A stretch of DNA of 64,000 bases. Source: an uncultured Hyphomicrobiales bacterium. Its GTDB lineage: Bacteria; Pseudomonadota; Alphaproteobacteria; Rhizobiales; Beijerinckiaceae. Within the stretch, counting starts at the first letter, position 1. Every line of letters begins with the position of its first letter. The stretch lies in assembly GCA_903847605.1 (NCBI GenBank), contig CAINED010000013.1, positions 62,001-126,000 on the forward strand, written 5' to 3'. The position numbers were made by a program, and so were the translations under genes. Positions 1 to 9,821 of the stretch are shown piece after piece. Below the pieces are notes generated by a model that had not been told where the DNA came from, made no database searches, and saw nothing but the letters and a program-made list of their open reading frames with translations.

Positions 1-873
1 GCGCAGCGCGGTCAGCCGATCCTGCGGCAGGCCGGGCGGACCGGCGAAGGGCCGCGTCATTTCGGACACGCCGAAGACGAGGCGCGCCATCTGCACGTCC
101 TCGTCGGTCTTCAGCAGCTTGTAGAGATTGGTCGCGTTCTTGAAATAGGGAACGTCGCGCTTGTAGCCAGTCTGCACGAAGAGAACTAGATCGCCTCGCT
201 CGTAGTCCTGCGCATAGGAACCGCGCACCGTCGATTCGAACATGCCGCAGGAGCCTCCCGCCTCGCCCGATTGCATGGCGAGATTGATCTCGCGCGTGCC
301 CTTATAGCCGGCGACGACTTTCAGATTTGCGCCGAGCACGTTCTTCATGAAGAGCGGCCAGCGCGTCAGCGGCGCGTCGCCACCGTCCGAGCCGAAGACG
401 ACGGTTTGTTTGGCAGCGATCAGATCTTCCAGCGATTTGATGTTCTGCCCCGCGCCCTTCCACACGCCGCAGGCCAACGTGTCGCGATGGATGTTGCCAA
501 TCCACGAGAATTTTAGCGTTTCGAACTTCGCCTTGGGGTCCCCGTAGAGCGGCAGCATGGCGACCGTGGAGGAGAATATGCCAAGGACCGTGCCGTCCTT
601 CGGCGCGATATTGTAGAGATTGTTGGCGGCCAGCAGGCTGCCGGCGCCGGGCACGTTCTGCACGAGGACATTGGGATTGCCGGGGATGTGCTTGCCAATG
701 TGACGCCCGACAAGCCGCGCCGTCGTGTCGTAGCCGCCGCCGGTGCCATAACCGACCCAGATCGTGAGGTTCTTGCCCTTGTAGAAATCCGCGACGGGAT
801 CTGCGGAGGCGGGCGCCATCCCTCCGGCCAGACCAAGGCCTAGTACCGCGGCAGTCAAGCTTGTCTTTTTCAT
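1..873 (-). CDS. TTT-family tricarboxylate-type solute-binding protein (3' end outside window)
   Basis: This is a periplasmic solute-binding protein of the Bug/TctC type. The gene reads right to left from ATG at 873 and is still open at the window edge, so 291 codons are visible and the stop is missing. The N terminus is a signal peptide (MKKTSLTAAVLGLGLAGG, cleavage near ASA|DP). It is followed by the family's opening FYKGKNLTIWVGYGTGGGYD and an NVPGAGSLLAAN motif typical of the class. GGGGAGA lies just upstream of the ATG. The ligand cannot be read from sequence; relatives bind carboxylates and other small organic anions. No tctA/tctB membrane genes are in view, though they could lie to the left. 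It is divergent from the export operon that begins at 1017. Confidence 0.85.
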   Translation of the reverse strand, partial: MKKTSLTAAVLGLGLAGGMAPASADPVADFYKGKNLTIWVGYGTGGGYDTTARLVGRHIGKHIPGNPNVLVQNVPGAGSLLAANNLYNIAPKDGTVLGIFSSTVAMLPLYGDPKAKFETLKFSWIGNIHRDTLACGVWKGAGQNIKSLEDLIAAKQTVVFGSDGGDAPLTRWPLFMKNVLGANLKVVAGYKGTREINLAMQSGEAGGSCGMFESTVRGSYAQDYERGDLVLFVQTGYKRDVPYFKNATNLYKLLKTDEDVQMARLVFGVSEMTRPFAGPPGLPQDRLTALR

Positions 874-1016
874 CGTATGTCTCCCCTGCCACCACCTTTA
901 TTGCGTTCCAGTGGCATTTCAAGCGTTCGCGATTGACCAATCGCAATGGAGCTTCGTGTGTCGCGCGGCTAACCTCGTCGTTCGTCAGGAAAGGCTGGCG
1001 CGCCGGAGGACTTTGA

Positions 1017-1775
1017 ATGGACGAAGGGCAAATTGCGGCGGCAGGCACGGCGACAGCCGGCGACGCCGTTACGCCTCCAGTCTTCGTCGCGCGCGACCTC
1101 GCCAAGACCTATGGCAGCGGCAAAGCCGCAGTGCATGCCCTACGCGATGTGAATCTCGAAATTCATGCTGGCGAATTCGTCGTATTGCTCGGGCCTTCCG
1201 GATCCGGCAAATCGACGTTGCTCAATATTCTAGGAGGTCTCGACGCGCCGACATCCGGGACGGCCTGCTGGCGCGACCATCAATTGACCGGGGCAAGCGA
1301 AAGCGAACTGACCGCCTATCGCCGCGAACATGTGGGCTTCGTGTTCCAATTCTATAATCTCATTCCAAGCCTCACGGTCCGCGAGAACGTGCAACTCGTG
1401 GCGGAGATTGCCGACAATCCCATGGATATTGCGCAGGCGATTGAACTGGTCGGGCTGACGCCGCAGATTGACCGCTTCCCCTCGCAATTATCTGGCGGCG
1501 AGCAACAGCGTGTCGCCGTCGCGCGCGCCATCGTCAAGCGGCCGGACATATTGCTGTGCGACGAACCGACCGGCGCGCTCGATTTCGATACGGGGCGCAT
1601 TGTCCTTGCGGCGATCCAGCGGGTGAACGCGGAACTCGGCACGACCACGATTGTCATCACGCATAATTCGGCCATCGCTGACATGGCTCACCGGGTGCTA
1701 CGCCTGCGCGGCGGACGCATCGCTTCGGAAGAACGCAACTCGAAGCGGCTCGACGCCATGGAGATCTCCTGGTGA
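1017..1775 (+). CDS. ABC transporter ATP-binding protein, LolD/MacB/DevA type
   Basis: This is the 252-residue cytoplasmic ATPase of a three-gene exporter. Walker A is GPSGSGKST (about residues 59-67), the signature is [14 protein letters not shown], and Walker B is [13 protein letters not shown], followed by the H-loop in VITHNSA. The phrase [18 protein letters not shown] is characteristic of the LolD/MacB/DevA branch that drives FtsX-type permeases. The ATG at 1017 has GGAGGA upstream. Its TGA overlaps the GTG of the permease by 4 bases, which implies translational coupling. The family powers extrusion of lipids, peptides or macrolides, or mechanotransmission across the envelope; the substrate here is unknown. 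Confidence 0.92.
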   Translation: MDEGQIAAAGTATAGDAVTPPVFVARDLAKTYGSGKAAVHALRDVNLEIHAGEFVVLLGPSGSGKSTLLNILGGLDAPTSGTACWRDHQLTGASESELTAYRREHVGFVFQFYNLIPSLTVRENVQLVAEIADNPMDIAQAIELVGLTPQIDRFPSQLSGGEQQRVAVARAIVKRPDILLCDEPTGALDFDTGRIVLAAIQRVNAELGTTTIVITHNSAIADMAHRVLRLRGGRIASEERNSKRLDAMEISW

Positions 1776-4135
1776 GCATGCTCGACCGGAAACTGCTTCG
1801 CGACCTGTGGAAGCTCCGCACGCAGGCGCTAGCGATCATTCTCCTGATTGCCTCCGGCGTCGCCATGTTCGAAATGGCGCTCTCAAACTACCTGACGCTG
1901 CGCTCGATGCAGGTGCGGCATTACGAGCGCGAAGCATTCGCCGACATTTTTGCTGACCTGAAGCGCGCGCCAGCAAGTCTCGCCGCACATATCTCCGGCA
2001 TCGACGGCGTTGCAGCAGCAGAGGCGCGAATCGTGCAGCCGGTACGCATAATGCGAGAAGACGGCGATGCGTCGGTGTCCGGACGCATAGTATCGTTACC
2101 GCCAACCGGACAGCCGGAACTGAATCGCCTGCGCCTGACGCGGGGACGATGGATCGAGGCCGGCAAACGCAATGAAGCCATCGTCAACGCAGCCTTCGCC
2201 GATGCGCGGCATGTGCGTACTGGCGATACGATCGATGTGATCCTCAACGGGCGGCTGGAGAAGTTCACCATCGCAGGAATCGCCCTGTCGCCGGAATTTG
2301 TGTTCGCAACGCGCTCCGGCCTGCCACTCCCCGACGACCACGCTTATGCGATCCTCTGGGCCGAGCGTTCGTCCGTCGCCGCAGCCTTCAACATGGAAGG
2401 CGCCTTCAACAATCTCACCGTGCGACTTGCACCGGGCGCCAGCGAAGCCGCTGTCATTTCCGGGATCGACCGAAAGCTCGAAGCGTATGGCGGCACAGGC
2501 GCTATCGGCAGGCGCGACCACCCCTCGCATCGCTTTGTCGAGGACGAATTGGCGGAACAGCGAACGATGTCTGTGGTCATGCCGCTGATCTTTCTCGGCA
2601 TCGCTAGCTTTCTTTTGAATGTGGTCATCGGTCGTCTGGTCACTGCGCAGCGCGAGCAGATCGCATCGCTGAAAGCGCTAGGATACCCAAATGCGCCGAT
2701 CCTGCTGCACTATCTCAAACTGACAGCGGCGCTCGTTCTAGCAGGCACAGTTGCGGGCGGCCTCGCCGGCGCATGGCTCGCCGCGCAGATGATCGAGATG
2801 TACCGGCCATTCTTCCGCTTTCCCGACTGGGCTTTCGAGTTCAGGCTATGGTTGCCGCTCGCCTCGGGCGCGATGGCCTTCGCGGCCGCGATGATTGGTG
2901 TCGTCCTTTCCGTAGCCGATGTCGTGCGTCTGCCGGCAGCCGTTGCCCTGCGGCCGAGTACACCCGGCACCGCAAGCACGACGGCGTTCAAATCGTTGCG
3001 CCACCTCGGCCTTGCGGGGCCGCGCAGTATGATGATCGTTCGAACGATTGTCGGACGTCCCGCACGCACGCTGATGACAATCTGCGGCCTGATGCTGGCC
3101 GTTCCGCTTGCGACAATGGGGCTCTTCTGGTGGGATTCCCTTGGCTACATGATCGACTTCAATTTCGAGCGTGTCGAACGCAGCGATGCGCAGGTGACGC
3201 TGATCCACGCACTGCCGTCGCGCGCCGTCCGCGAAGTCTCACGCATGCCGGGTGTCTTCACGGCCGAAGGTTCGCGCCTGATACCGGTACGTCTCGTCAA
3301 TGGCCATCGCAGTTATCGCACTGTGCTGCAGGGAGTTTCTGAAGGCAGCGAACTGCGGGTACCGCGCGAAAGCGATTTACAGCCGGTCGCCATTCCGCCC
3401 GAAGGCGTCGTTCTTTCGCGCCGGCTGGCGGCAAAACTGTGGTTGTCCAAGGGCGACATGCTCACCGTCGAAGTCCAGGAAGGCGGGCGTCCGTTGCGCC
3501 AGATCGCCGTTGCGGGACTGGCCGACGATATTCTAGGATTAAGCGCCTATATTGCGCGCCCCGCTCTGAACCGACTCATGCGGGAAGGCGATCTCGTCAA
3601 TTCCATCGCGCTACGCATCGATCCACGCGAAGCGGCGGGCGTCTGGTCCAGATTGCAACAAACGGCGAAAGTCGAGGCGGTCGCCATCCGTTCCAGTCTG
3701 CTGCGTAGTTTCGATGAGAAAATATCGGGGCTCATCAACGTCAGCGCATTCATCCTCACCGGGTTCGGCATCCTCATCGCCTTCGGCGTCGTCTACAACG
3801 CGGCGCGCGTCGCTTATCAGGAGCGTGCCTGGGAACTGGCGACCTTGCGCATACTCGGGTTCACTCGACGCGAAACCCTCACCGTGCTGTTCGGAGAACT
3901 TGCCATCGTTGTCGCCATCGCTGTTCCCCTCGGTCTCGTCCTGGCGCATTGGCTTATCGCGCTCATCCTGAGATTGCGCGACAACGAGAGTTTCCAGTTG
4001 CCGGCGATCATTTCTCCGGCAACCTTCGCCCTTTCGGCGCTCGTCATCATTGCAGCCTCGGTTACAAGCGCCATACTCGTGCGGCGTTTGGTCGAAAAGC
4101 TCGATCTCGTCGCCGTTCTCAAGACTCGGGACTAG
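1772..4135 (+). CDS. FtsX-family ABC transporter permease
   Basis: This is an integral membrane permease of 787 residues, starting with GTG in the GTGA overlap with the ATPase gene. One membrane helix lies near residues 15-35, then a large periplasmic segment. Two FtsX-type blocks of three helices follow (about 265-385 and about 660-780), with a further helix near 435-455. This long duplicated form resembles DevC/YbbP-like permeases more than the four-helix MacB. The next gene, 2 bases on, is an HlyD adaptor, so the three products probably form a tripartite exporter with an outer-membrane channel encoded elsewhere. The substrate is not deducible. Confidence 0.9.
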   Translation: MSMLDRKLLRDLWKLRTQALAIILLIASGVAMFEMALSNYLTLRSMQVRHYEREAFADIFADLKRAPASLAAHISGIDGVAAAEARIVQPVRIMREDGDASVSGRIVSLPPTGQPELNRLRLTRGRWIEAGKRNEAIVNAAFADARHVRTGDTIDVILNGRLEKFTIAGIALSPEFVFATRSGLPLPDDHAYAILWAERSSVAAAFNMEGAFNNLTVRLAPGASEAAVISGIDRKLEAYGGTGAIGRRDHPSHRFVEDELAEQRTMSVVMPLIFLGIASFLLNVVIGRLVTAQREQIASLKALGYPNAPILLHYLKLTAALVLAGTVAGGLAGAWLAAQMIEMYRPFFRFPDWAFEFRLWLPLASGAMAFAAAMIGVVLSVADVVRLPAAVALRPSTPGTASTTAFKSLRHLGLAGPRSMMIVRTIVGRPARTLMTICGLMLAVPLATMGLFWWDSLGYMIDFNFERVERSDAQVTLIHALPSRAVREVSRMPGVFTAEGSRLIPVRLVNGHRSYRTVLQGVSEGSELRVPRESDLQPVAIPPEGVVLSRRLAAKLWLSKGDMLTVEVQEGGRPLRQIAVAGLADDILGLSAYIARPALNRLMREGDLVNSIALRIDPREAAGVWSRLQQTAKVEAVAIRSSLLRSFDEKISGLINVSAFILTGFGILIAFGVVYNAARVAYQERAWELATLRILGFTRRETLTVLFGELAIVVAIAVPLGLVLAHWLIALILRLRDNESFQLPAIISPATFALSALVIIAASVTSAILVRRLVEKLDLVAVLKTRD

Positions 4136-4137
4136 GC

Positions 4138-5337
4138 ATGAGCGCGCGTAAAATTGCATCCTGGATTGTCGCCGCGCTCGCCGTAGGTGGCGGCGCGTGG
4201 TGGATCTTCCGCCCGGCGACGATCGCGGTCGAAACGGCGATCGTCAACAGGGGCGAGTTCATCGCGAAGATCGAAGAGGACGGGCGCACACGCGTGCGCG
4301 ACCGATTCACGATTGCTGCGCCTCTGACCGGCCGCCTCACACGCATTTCGCTACGTCCTGGCGACAACATAGAGCAGGATCGGATCGTCGCCGTTCTGCA
4401 ACCGGCGCTGCCGCCCTTGCGCGATCCGCGCACGCGCAAAGAGTTCGAGGAGCGCGTCGGCGCTGCCGAGGCTTCTCTCGAGGAAGCCATTGCAACGCAC
4501 GAACGCCTGAAGCTTTCCCTCGCCAAGTCGCAAGCCGATTATGTACGCGCCCGGCAATTGCGCGAACGCGGCGTGATCTCGCAGGCTCAGATCGAACGGG
4601 ACACGCTTGCATTCGAGGCTGCAGGACGCGACGCCACGGCCGCGGAACGCCGCCGCCACGCGGCGGAACATTCCTTGTCCGAAGCGCGCGTAGCGCTGCA
4701 ACTCACCGCAGAATCCGATACGCGCGCGGCCGAACGGCTGAATATCATAGCGCCGGTTGCAGGGCGCGTGCTGCGTGTTCATCAGGAGAGCGAAGGCGTA
4801 GTCAACGCCGGCGCACTGCTCATGGAAATCGGCGATCCCACCAACATCGAAATCATCACCGATGTGCTGACGACTGACGCGGTGCGGATACCGCCGGGCG
4901 CCGACGTCACAATCGACCGCTGGGGCGGAGACTTGCCGCTGAAAGGCAAGGTCCGCCGCGTCGAACCTTCGGGCTTTACAAAGGTCTCAGCGCTCGGCGT
5001 CGAGGAACAGCGCGTTTGGACGATTATAGATATCATCTCGCCACCGGACATCTGGCGCAATCTAGCGGACGGGTTTCGCGTTGAGGTAAGCATTGTCATC
5101 GAGCGTCTCGATGACGCAACGATCACGCCGGTAGCGAGCCTGTTCCGGCGCAGCGACAGCTGGTACGTATTTGCTGTTGAAAACGCGCGCGCCAAAGCGA
5201 GGCGCGTCGAAGTCATGCGCAGCTCCGGGCGGAATGCCGCCATATCATCCGGACTCACGGACGGCGACCACGTGATCGTCTATCCGCCGTCTTCACTGAG
5301 CGAGGGCGCACGCATCCGCGAACTACAGCAGAAGTGA
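4138..5337 (+). CDS. HlyD/RND-type periplasmic adaptor (membrane fusion protein)
   Basis: This 399-residue adaptor subunit belongs to the ABC exporter encoded just upstream. A single N-terminal membrane anchor (IASWIVAALAVGGGAWWIF) is followed by a lipoyl/barrel-sandwich half (FTIAAPLTGRLTRISLRPGD). Next comes a helical hairpin rich in Glu, Ala and Arg (about residues 100-195), the second lipoyl half (IIAPVAGRVLRVHQESEG) and beta-barrel domains. The ATG at 4138 was chosen because it lies 2 bases after the permease stop; the frame stays open further upstream, but only inside the permease gene. The stop is 3 bases from the stop of the convergent dioxygenase gene. Confidence 0.9.
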   Translation: MSARKIASWIVAALAVGGGAWWIFRPATIAVETAIVNRGEFIAKIEEDGRTRVRDRFTIAAPLTGRLTRISLRPGDNIEQDRIVAVLQPALPPLRDPRTRKEFEERVGAAEASLEEAIATHERLKLSLAKSQADYVRARQLRERGVISQAQIERDTLAFEAAGRDATAAERRRHAAEHSLSEARVALQLTAESDTRAAERLNIIAPVAGRVLRVHQESEGVVNAGALLMEIGDPTNIEIITDVLTTDAVRIPPGADVTIDRWGGDLPLKGKVRRVEPSGFTKVSALGVEEQRVWTIIDIISPPDIWRNLADGFRVEVSIVIERLDDATITPVASLFRRSDSWYVFAVENARAKARRVEVMRSSGRNAAISSGLTDGDHVIVYPPSSLSEGARIRELQQK

Positions 5338-5340
5338 AGG

Positions 5341-6306
5341 TTACACCTTCTTCGGCGCATGTCCCGCATAATTGCCCTGAAATTCTTCCGGCTTGCGCGC
5401 CTTGCGGTTGCGCACAAACTTCAGATCGGCGGCGGGAAATGCGGGCAGCGGCTGCGTACCCGCGATCGTCACGCGCTCCATGTAGCGGCGCTTGGGGAAA
5501 TAATCGTGCACGGCGTAATGCTGGGTCGAACGGTTGTCCCAGAAGATGAGCGTGTTGTTTTTCCAGCGGTGGCGATACTGGTATTCCGGCACTTTTACGA
5601 GATCGTAAAGCTGCGTGAGGAGCGCCGTCGACTCCGCTTCCTCCATGCCCTTGATGCGCACAGTGAATTGCGGGTTCACGAAGATGACATTCCTGCCGGT
5701 GACCGGATGTTTCGTCACCACGGGATGCAGCGCTGGCGGATAATCGTCCTCGTAATCGCGCAATTGCTTGCGTCCCTCGGCGCTCTCGCCGAACAGCGGC
5801 TTGAACACTTTAAAGTCGTGCCAGGCTTCGAGGCCCGAGATGAAATGCTGCATGCGGTCCGACAGGCCTTCCCATGCGGCGCTCATCGAGGCGAACATCG
5901 TGTCGCCGCCGAACGCGGGCACATCGGTGGCGCGCAGCATCGTGCCCATGGGCGGGGCAATGCGGAACGTCTCGTCGGAATGCCAGCAGTCCGTGCCGAA
6001 AGGCGGGTTCTTGTCGTCGTTGCGGAAGGTGATGAGTTCGGGCTTCACGCCGGAATTCGGCGCGAAGGGATGCACGCTCAGCGTGCCGAAGCGGTTGCCG
6101 AAGGCGATGAGATCGTCGGCGCTCATGTCCTGATCGCGGAAGATCAGCAGGCCATATTCGGCATGGGCGCGCCCGAGCGCCTCGATGTCGGCGTCGCTGA
6201 CCGGCTTCGACAGGTCGATACCCGTGACAAAGGCGCCAAGATAGGCGCCATCCTGTTCGATGCGGAGCGTGGACGTTTGAGCAGGGCGTTCGGCGAGCGC
6301 GGACAT
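5341..6306 (-). CDS. TauD/TfdA-family Fe(II)/2-oxoglutarate dioxygenase
   Basis: This is a 321-residue cytosolic non-haem iron oxygenase. The facial triad is visible as His109-Ser-Asp111 (in CWHSDETF) and His263 (in TQHYAVHDY), with Arg278 placed to bind the 2-oxoglutarate carboxylate. Members hydroxylate taurine, alkyl sulfates, aryloxyalkanoates or similar substrates, releasing succinate and CO2. Here the true substrate is unknown and no sulfonate transporter is adjacent, so I do not call it tauD. The start at 6306 has a strong GGGAGG five bases upstream. The same frame runs open to about 6831 but has no better start. It is convergent with the HlyD gene. Confidence 0.85.
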   Translation of the reverse strand: MSALAERPAQTSTLRIEQDGAYLGAFVTGIDLSKPVSDADIEALGRAHAEYGLLIFRDQDMSADDLIAFGNRFGTLSVHPFAPNSGVKPELITFRNDDKNPPFGTDCWHSDETFRIAPPMGTMLRATDVPAFGGDTMFASMSAAWEGLSDRMQHFISGLEAWHDFKVFKPLFGESAEGRKQLRDYEDDYPPALHPVVTKHPVTGRNVIFVNPQFTVRIKGMEEAESTALLTQLYDLVKVPEYQYRHRWKNNTLIFWDNRSTQHYAVHDYFPKRRYMERVTIAGTQPLPAFPAADLKFVRNRKARKPEEFQGNYAGHAPKKV

Positions 6307-6963
6307 TGGGGCCTCCCATTTGTGGCGCAGATTACCCCATGCGGGTGAATTGTTGAACACGAACATGCGCCAATAGCCCGTAACGCTGGCGCGTCCGGGG
6401 TGATGAGTTTGTGGCTCCTCTCGCGAATGAGAGAGGCGCGGGATGCCGGACATTCCCCCGCTTCCGGGAAAATGTTGGGTAGAAGAACCGAAAGCGCGGA
6501 GAATCTCCGGCACCCCGGCGGAGCATGCTGCTCGCGCAACACGCCCCGATTTTTCGCGCGGAGTTTGAGGCTTGCTTCGTGTGACCCCTGGATGGCTCGC
6601 GCTTGTTTCCATCCACTCTTGCCGATGACCTCTTCCCGGCATGCTCGATCCGTTTCCGGAAATCGGAACCCGGCCCGTTGCCTGCAGCTTTCCGGGCCGC
6701 AGGCGGAAGAACTCCCGAACTGTTCCCGCCGGCACTGTGACGGGAAGGACCACACGACTTGGGCCGCCATGATCCGCGCTGCGTGACGGCGCTGCAATCA
6801 TGGCCTCCGCTCCCGGCCCGCCCGCTCTCACGCAAGAGCAGACCCCTCAGGCTGTGACACCCTTAGGCCGGGACGCGCGCAGTGTGGGGCAGGTCAGGAG
6901 GGAGGGGGAGAAATGAGGCGGGAAAATATTTTTTTATTTTCTCAAAGAATTTCGCGAGTAAAA
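6307..6963. other. 657-base region without recognised gene
   Basis: The region holds the upstream sequence of the dioxygenase gene. I see no convincing coding sequence, RNA gene or mobile element. The open frames that cross it read as low-complexity Arg/Ser/Pro protein typical of GC-rich non-coding DNA. Near its right end (about 6921-6942) is a run of A and T next to a purine-rich stretch. Confidence 0.5.
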
Positions 6964-7032
6964 CCTTCTCCCCTTGCGGGAGAAGGTGGCCTGCGGAGCA
7001 GGCCGGATGAGGGGTGAGCGCGAAGCGCTTTC
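6964..7032 (+). repeat. REP-like palindromic element, copy A
   Basis: The element begins with an imperfect palindrome, ccttctccccttgcgggag followed by aagg. It continues through a second small palindrome, gcctgcggagcaggc, then ggatgagggg and cgaagcgctttc. The same modules recur at 7613-7680 in the same direction and at 7098-7166 and 7746-7809 in inverted orientation. Elements of this build are scattered in many Hyphomicrobiales genomes. Confidence 0.85.
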
Positions 7033-7097
7033 CTGCGAAGATCTGGCGAACCTAAGTGCATCACCTCTTCTTCGTGCCCCATGTGACGAGATACCGA

Positions 7098-7166
7098 GCC
7101 CTGCGGGCTACCCCTCATCCGACCTTGCCTTCGGCAAGGCCACCTTCTCCCGCAAGGGGAGAAGGA
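7098..7166 (-). repeat. REP-like palindromic element, copy B (inverted)
   Basis: This is an inverted relative of copy A. On the plus strand it reads gccctgcgggctacccctc, then atccgacc, a tcggcaagg module, and finally the closing palindrome ctcccgcaaggggagaagg. With copy A it forms a head-to-head pair of about 200 bases (6964-7166) with a 65-base spacer. Confidence 0.85.
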
Positions 7167-7198
7167 AACGCGCTGCGAGATTTCAATCAATGCCTTAG

Positions 7199-7552
7199 TC
7201 AGTTTTTTTTCAGCGCCGCTTCGACCTTCTGCAAGGCCATGCCGAGATCGCCGACAAGTTCATCGCCGGTCAGTCTCAAGACACGAAAACCCTGGCCCTG
7301 CAGCCAGGCATCGCGGACGGTATCGTGTCCGATCTGGTTTTCGCGCCGATGATGCGGGCCGTCGGCTTCTACGACAAGCCTTGCTTCGAAGCATACGAAG
7401 TCGACGACATAGGCGCCTACAACGACTTGCCGGCGGAACTTGTGATCGAGGAGCCCGCGGGAGCGCAGCGCCTTCCACAGGCGTGCCTCTAGCGCCGTCA
7501 TGCGACGGCGCTGCGATCTGGCAAACTGCAGTTTGTCTTTTGATGCTGGCAT
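7199..7552 (-). CDS. DUF559 domain protein (Vsr/restriction-endonuclease-like fold)
   Basis: This 117-residue protein has the DUF559 pattern: ARSQRRRMTALEARLWKALR, then a catalytic-type core with FRRQVVVGAYVVDFVC, an acidic residue in VVEADGPHH, and QGFRVLRLTGDEL. DUF559 proteins share the fold of very-short-patch repair nucleases, and the Asp/Glu in VDF and VEADG are the likely metal ligands. A nuclease activity is inferred, not shown. The gene sits alone between two inverted pairs of REP-like elements (6964-7166 and 7613-7809), which is the striking feature. The ATG at 7552 is the only reasonable start. Confidence 0.8.
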   Translation of the reverse strand: MPASKDKLQFARSQRRRMTALEARLWKALRSRGLLDHKFRRQVVVGAYVVDFVCFEARLVVEADGPHHRRENQIGHDTVRDAWLQGQGFRVLRLTGDELVGDLGMALQKVEAALKKN

Positions 7553-7612
7553 TAGCCGGGATTGGCACGAATTGGCCTAATCAACTTATATCGCAAACCG
7601 TTGCGGGTATAA

Positions 7613-7680
7613 CCTTCTCCCCTTGCGGGAGAAGGTGGCCTGCGGAGCAGGCCGGATGAGGGGTAGCGCGAAGCGCTTTC
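7613..7680 (+). repeat. REP-like palindromic element, copy C
   Basis: This copy is nearly identical to copy A at 6964. It has the ccttctcccc/ggagaagg palindrome, gcctgcggagcaggc, ggatgagggg and gcgcgaagcgctttc. It begins 60 bases upstream of the DUF559 start codon. Confidence 0.85.
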
Positions 7681-7745
7681 TTCGCGACTTCAATAATTCT
7701 GCGATTGGTATTTCTTGGAGGTCGCCTATTTGGCAAGTTGGATAG

Positions 7746-7809
7746 CCCTGCGGGCTACCCCTCATCCGCCTCGCATTCGCTCGGCACCTTCTCCCGCAAG
7801 GGGAGAAGG
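7746..7809 (-). repeat. REP-like palindromic element, copy D (inverted)
   Basis: This is an inverted partner of copy C, with the modules ccctgcgggctacccctc, atccgcctcg and the closing palindrome ctcccgcaaggggagaagg. C and D form a second head-to-head pair of about 200 bases. The pair lies just after the lepA stop. Confidence 0.85.
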
Positions 7810-7844
7810 ACTCCGCTGAGGTTTCGCTTTCCGATTGCTGACCT

Positions 7845-9650
7845 TCACCCATCCATCTTCAGCGCCGCGATAAACGCTTCCTGGGGTATCTCGACCTTGC
7901 CGAACTGGCGCATGCGCTTCTTGCCCTCTTTTTGCTTGTCGAGGAGCTTGCGCTTGCGGCTGGCGTCGCCGCCGTAGCATTTGGCGGTCACGTCCTTGCG
8001 CAGGGCGCGGACGGTTTCGCGGGCGATGATCTTGCCGCCGATCGCCGCCTGGATGGGGATCTGGAACATGTGCGGGGGAATGAGATCCTTCAGTTTTTCC
8101 ACCATGCCGCGGCCGCGCGCATCGGCGCGCGTGCGATGCACCAGCATGGAAAGCGCATCGACCGGCTCGGCATTGACGAGGATCGACATTTTTACCAGAT
8201 CGCCCTCGCGATAGTCGGTGATCTGGTAGTCGAAGCTGGCATAGCCCTTCGAAATCGATTTCAGGCGGTCGTAGAAATCGAACACGACTTCGTTGAGCGG
8301 CAGATCGTAAACGACCATGGCGCGCTTGCCGACGTAGTTGAGATCGATCTGCGTGCCACGCCGCTCCTGACACAGCTTCAGCACCGAGCCGAGATATTCG
8401 TCGGGGGTGAGGATGGTCGCGCGAATCCAAGGCTCATGGATTTCCTTGATCTTCACGACATCGGGCATGTCGACGGGATTGTGCATGTCGAGCGTCGTGC
8501 CGTCGTTCAGATAGATTTTATAGATGACGCTCGGCGCAGTCGCGATGAGATCGAGATCGAATTCGCGGCTGAGGCGTTCCTGAATGATTTCGAGATGTAG
8601 CAGGCCCAGAAAGCCGCAGCGGAAGCCGAAGCCGAGAGCGGCCGAGGATTCCATCTCGTAGGAGAAGCTGGCGTCGTTGAGGCGCAGGCGCGCCATCGCA
8701 TTGCGCAAGTCTTCGAATTCCGCGGCGTCGACAGGAAATAGACCACAGAACACGACGGGCTGTGCGGGCTTGAAGCCGGGCAGCGCCGTGGCGCAGGGTT
8801 TTTTCTCGTCGGTGATGGTGTCGCCGACGCGCGTGTCGGCCACCTGCTTGATCTGCGCGGTGATGAAGCCGACCTCGCCGGGGCCGAGCATCTCCACGTC
8901 CTGCATCTTCGGCTTGAAGACGCCGATCTTCTCGATCTCGTAACGAGCGTCGGCGCCCATCATCTTTATCTTCTGGTGGCGCTTCATCGTGCCGTCGATC
9001 ACGCGCACGAGCACGACGACGCCGAGATAGGCGTCGTACCAGCTGTCGACCAGCAAGGCCTTCAGCGGCGCGGTCTCGTCGCCCTTGGGGGGCGGCAGAC
9101 GCGTGACGATGGCTTCCAGCACCAGGTCGATGCCAATGCCGGTTTTCGCCGAAATCGGCACGGCGTTCGAAGCGTCAAGGCCGATCACGTCCTCGATCTG
9201 CTCCTTCACGCGGTCGGGCTCGGCGGCGGGGAGGTCGATCTTGTTGAGCACAGGCACGATTTCGTGGCCGGCGTCGAGCGCATGATAGACGTTGGCGAGG
9301 GTCTGCGCCTCGACGCCCTGCGAGGCGTCGACGACCAGCAGCGAGCCCTCGCAGGCGGCCAGCGAACGGGAGACCTCGTAGGCGAAGTCGACGTGGCCGG
9401 GCGTATCCATCAGGTTGAGAATATAGGTCTTGCCGTCCAGCGCCGTGTATTCGAGGCGGACCGTCTGCGCCTTGATGGTAATGCCGCGCTCGCGCTCGAT
9501 ATCCATGGAATCGAGCATCTGCTCCTCCATGTCGCGCGCCGCCACGGTTCCAGTCTCCTGGATCAGCCGGTCGGCCAGCGTGGATTTGCCGTGGTCGATA
9601 TGGGCGACGATGGAGAAGTTGCGGATATTGTCGATGCTATGCGTGGTCAT
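7845..9650 (-). CDS. lepA: Elongation factor 4 (LepA), back-translocating GTPase
   Basis: LepA is a ribosome-associated GTPase that can back-translocate stalled ribosomes and helps ribosome assembly. The 601-residue length is normal for the family. The GTPase motifs are all present near the N terminus: AHIDHGKST (G1), DTPGHVDF (G3) and NKIDLP (G4). They are followed by domain 2, the EF-G-like domains, and the LepA-specific C-terminal domain ending in [21 protein letters not shown] at 9650 has AGGA upstream. It is transcribed alone, away from the MFS gene. REP-like copies C and D lie immediately downstream. Confidence 0.98.
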   Translation of the reverse strand: MTTHSIDNIRNFSIVAHIDHGKSTLADRLIQETGTVAARDMEEQMLDSMDIERERGITIKAQTVRLEYTALDGKTYILNLMDTPGHVDFAYEVSRSLAACEGSLLVVDASQGVEAQTLANVYHALDAGHEIVPVLNKIDLPAAEPDRVKEQIEDVIGLDASNAVPISAKTGIGIDLVLEAIVTRLPPPKGDETAPLKALLVDSWYDAYLGVVVLVRVIDGTMKRHQKIKMMGADARYEIEKIGVFKPKMQDVEMLGPGEVGFITAQIKQVADTRVGDTITDEKKPCATALPGFKPAQPVVFCGLFPVDAAEFEDLRNAMARLRLNDASFSYEMESSAALGFGFRCGFLGLLHLEIIQERLSREFDLDLIATAPSVIYKIYLNDGTTLDMHNPVDMPDVVKIKEIHEPWIRATILTPDEYLGSVLKLCQERRGTQIDLNYVGKRAMVVYDLPLNEVVFDFYDRLKSISKGYASFDYQITDYREGDLVKMSILVNAEPVDALSMLVHRTRADARGRGMVEKLKDLIPPHMFQIPIQAAIGGKIIARETVRALRKDVTAKCYGGDASRKRKLLDKQKEGKKRMRQFGKVEIPQEAFIAALKMDG

Positions 9651-9821
9651 GGTGAATCCTTAGCGCGGGGGCATACCAGCGCGGGCCAGCGGGGGGAAGG
9701 GGTTGCAGCGCACACCGGGCGGCCATGCGGCCGGCGGCATCGACATCGCCGCGCGAAGCGTATTGAGATACGCGCTGCGCCCCTTATGTGATCCGATGCC
9801 AGCCCGCACTGCCTTCCCGAC

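Noticed and set aside
5341-6306. Naming the dioxygenase tauD (taurine dioxygenase)
   Set aside because: The iron triad shows only the superfamily; no tauABC genes are adjacent, so the substrate is not supported.
5359-6348. Open frame of about 329 codons antisense to the TauD-type gene
   Set aside because: Its complement carries the iron triad in the right order; this frame is composition-driven.
6307-6963. A gene or tRNA in the gap before the TauD-type gene
   Set aside because: No cloverleaf, no start with ribosome-binding site and no recognisable protein; open frames there are low-complexity.
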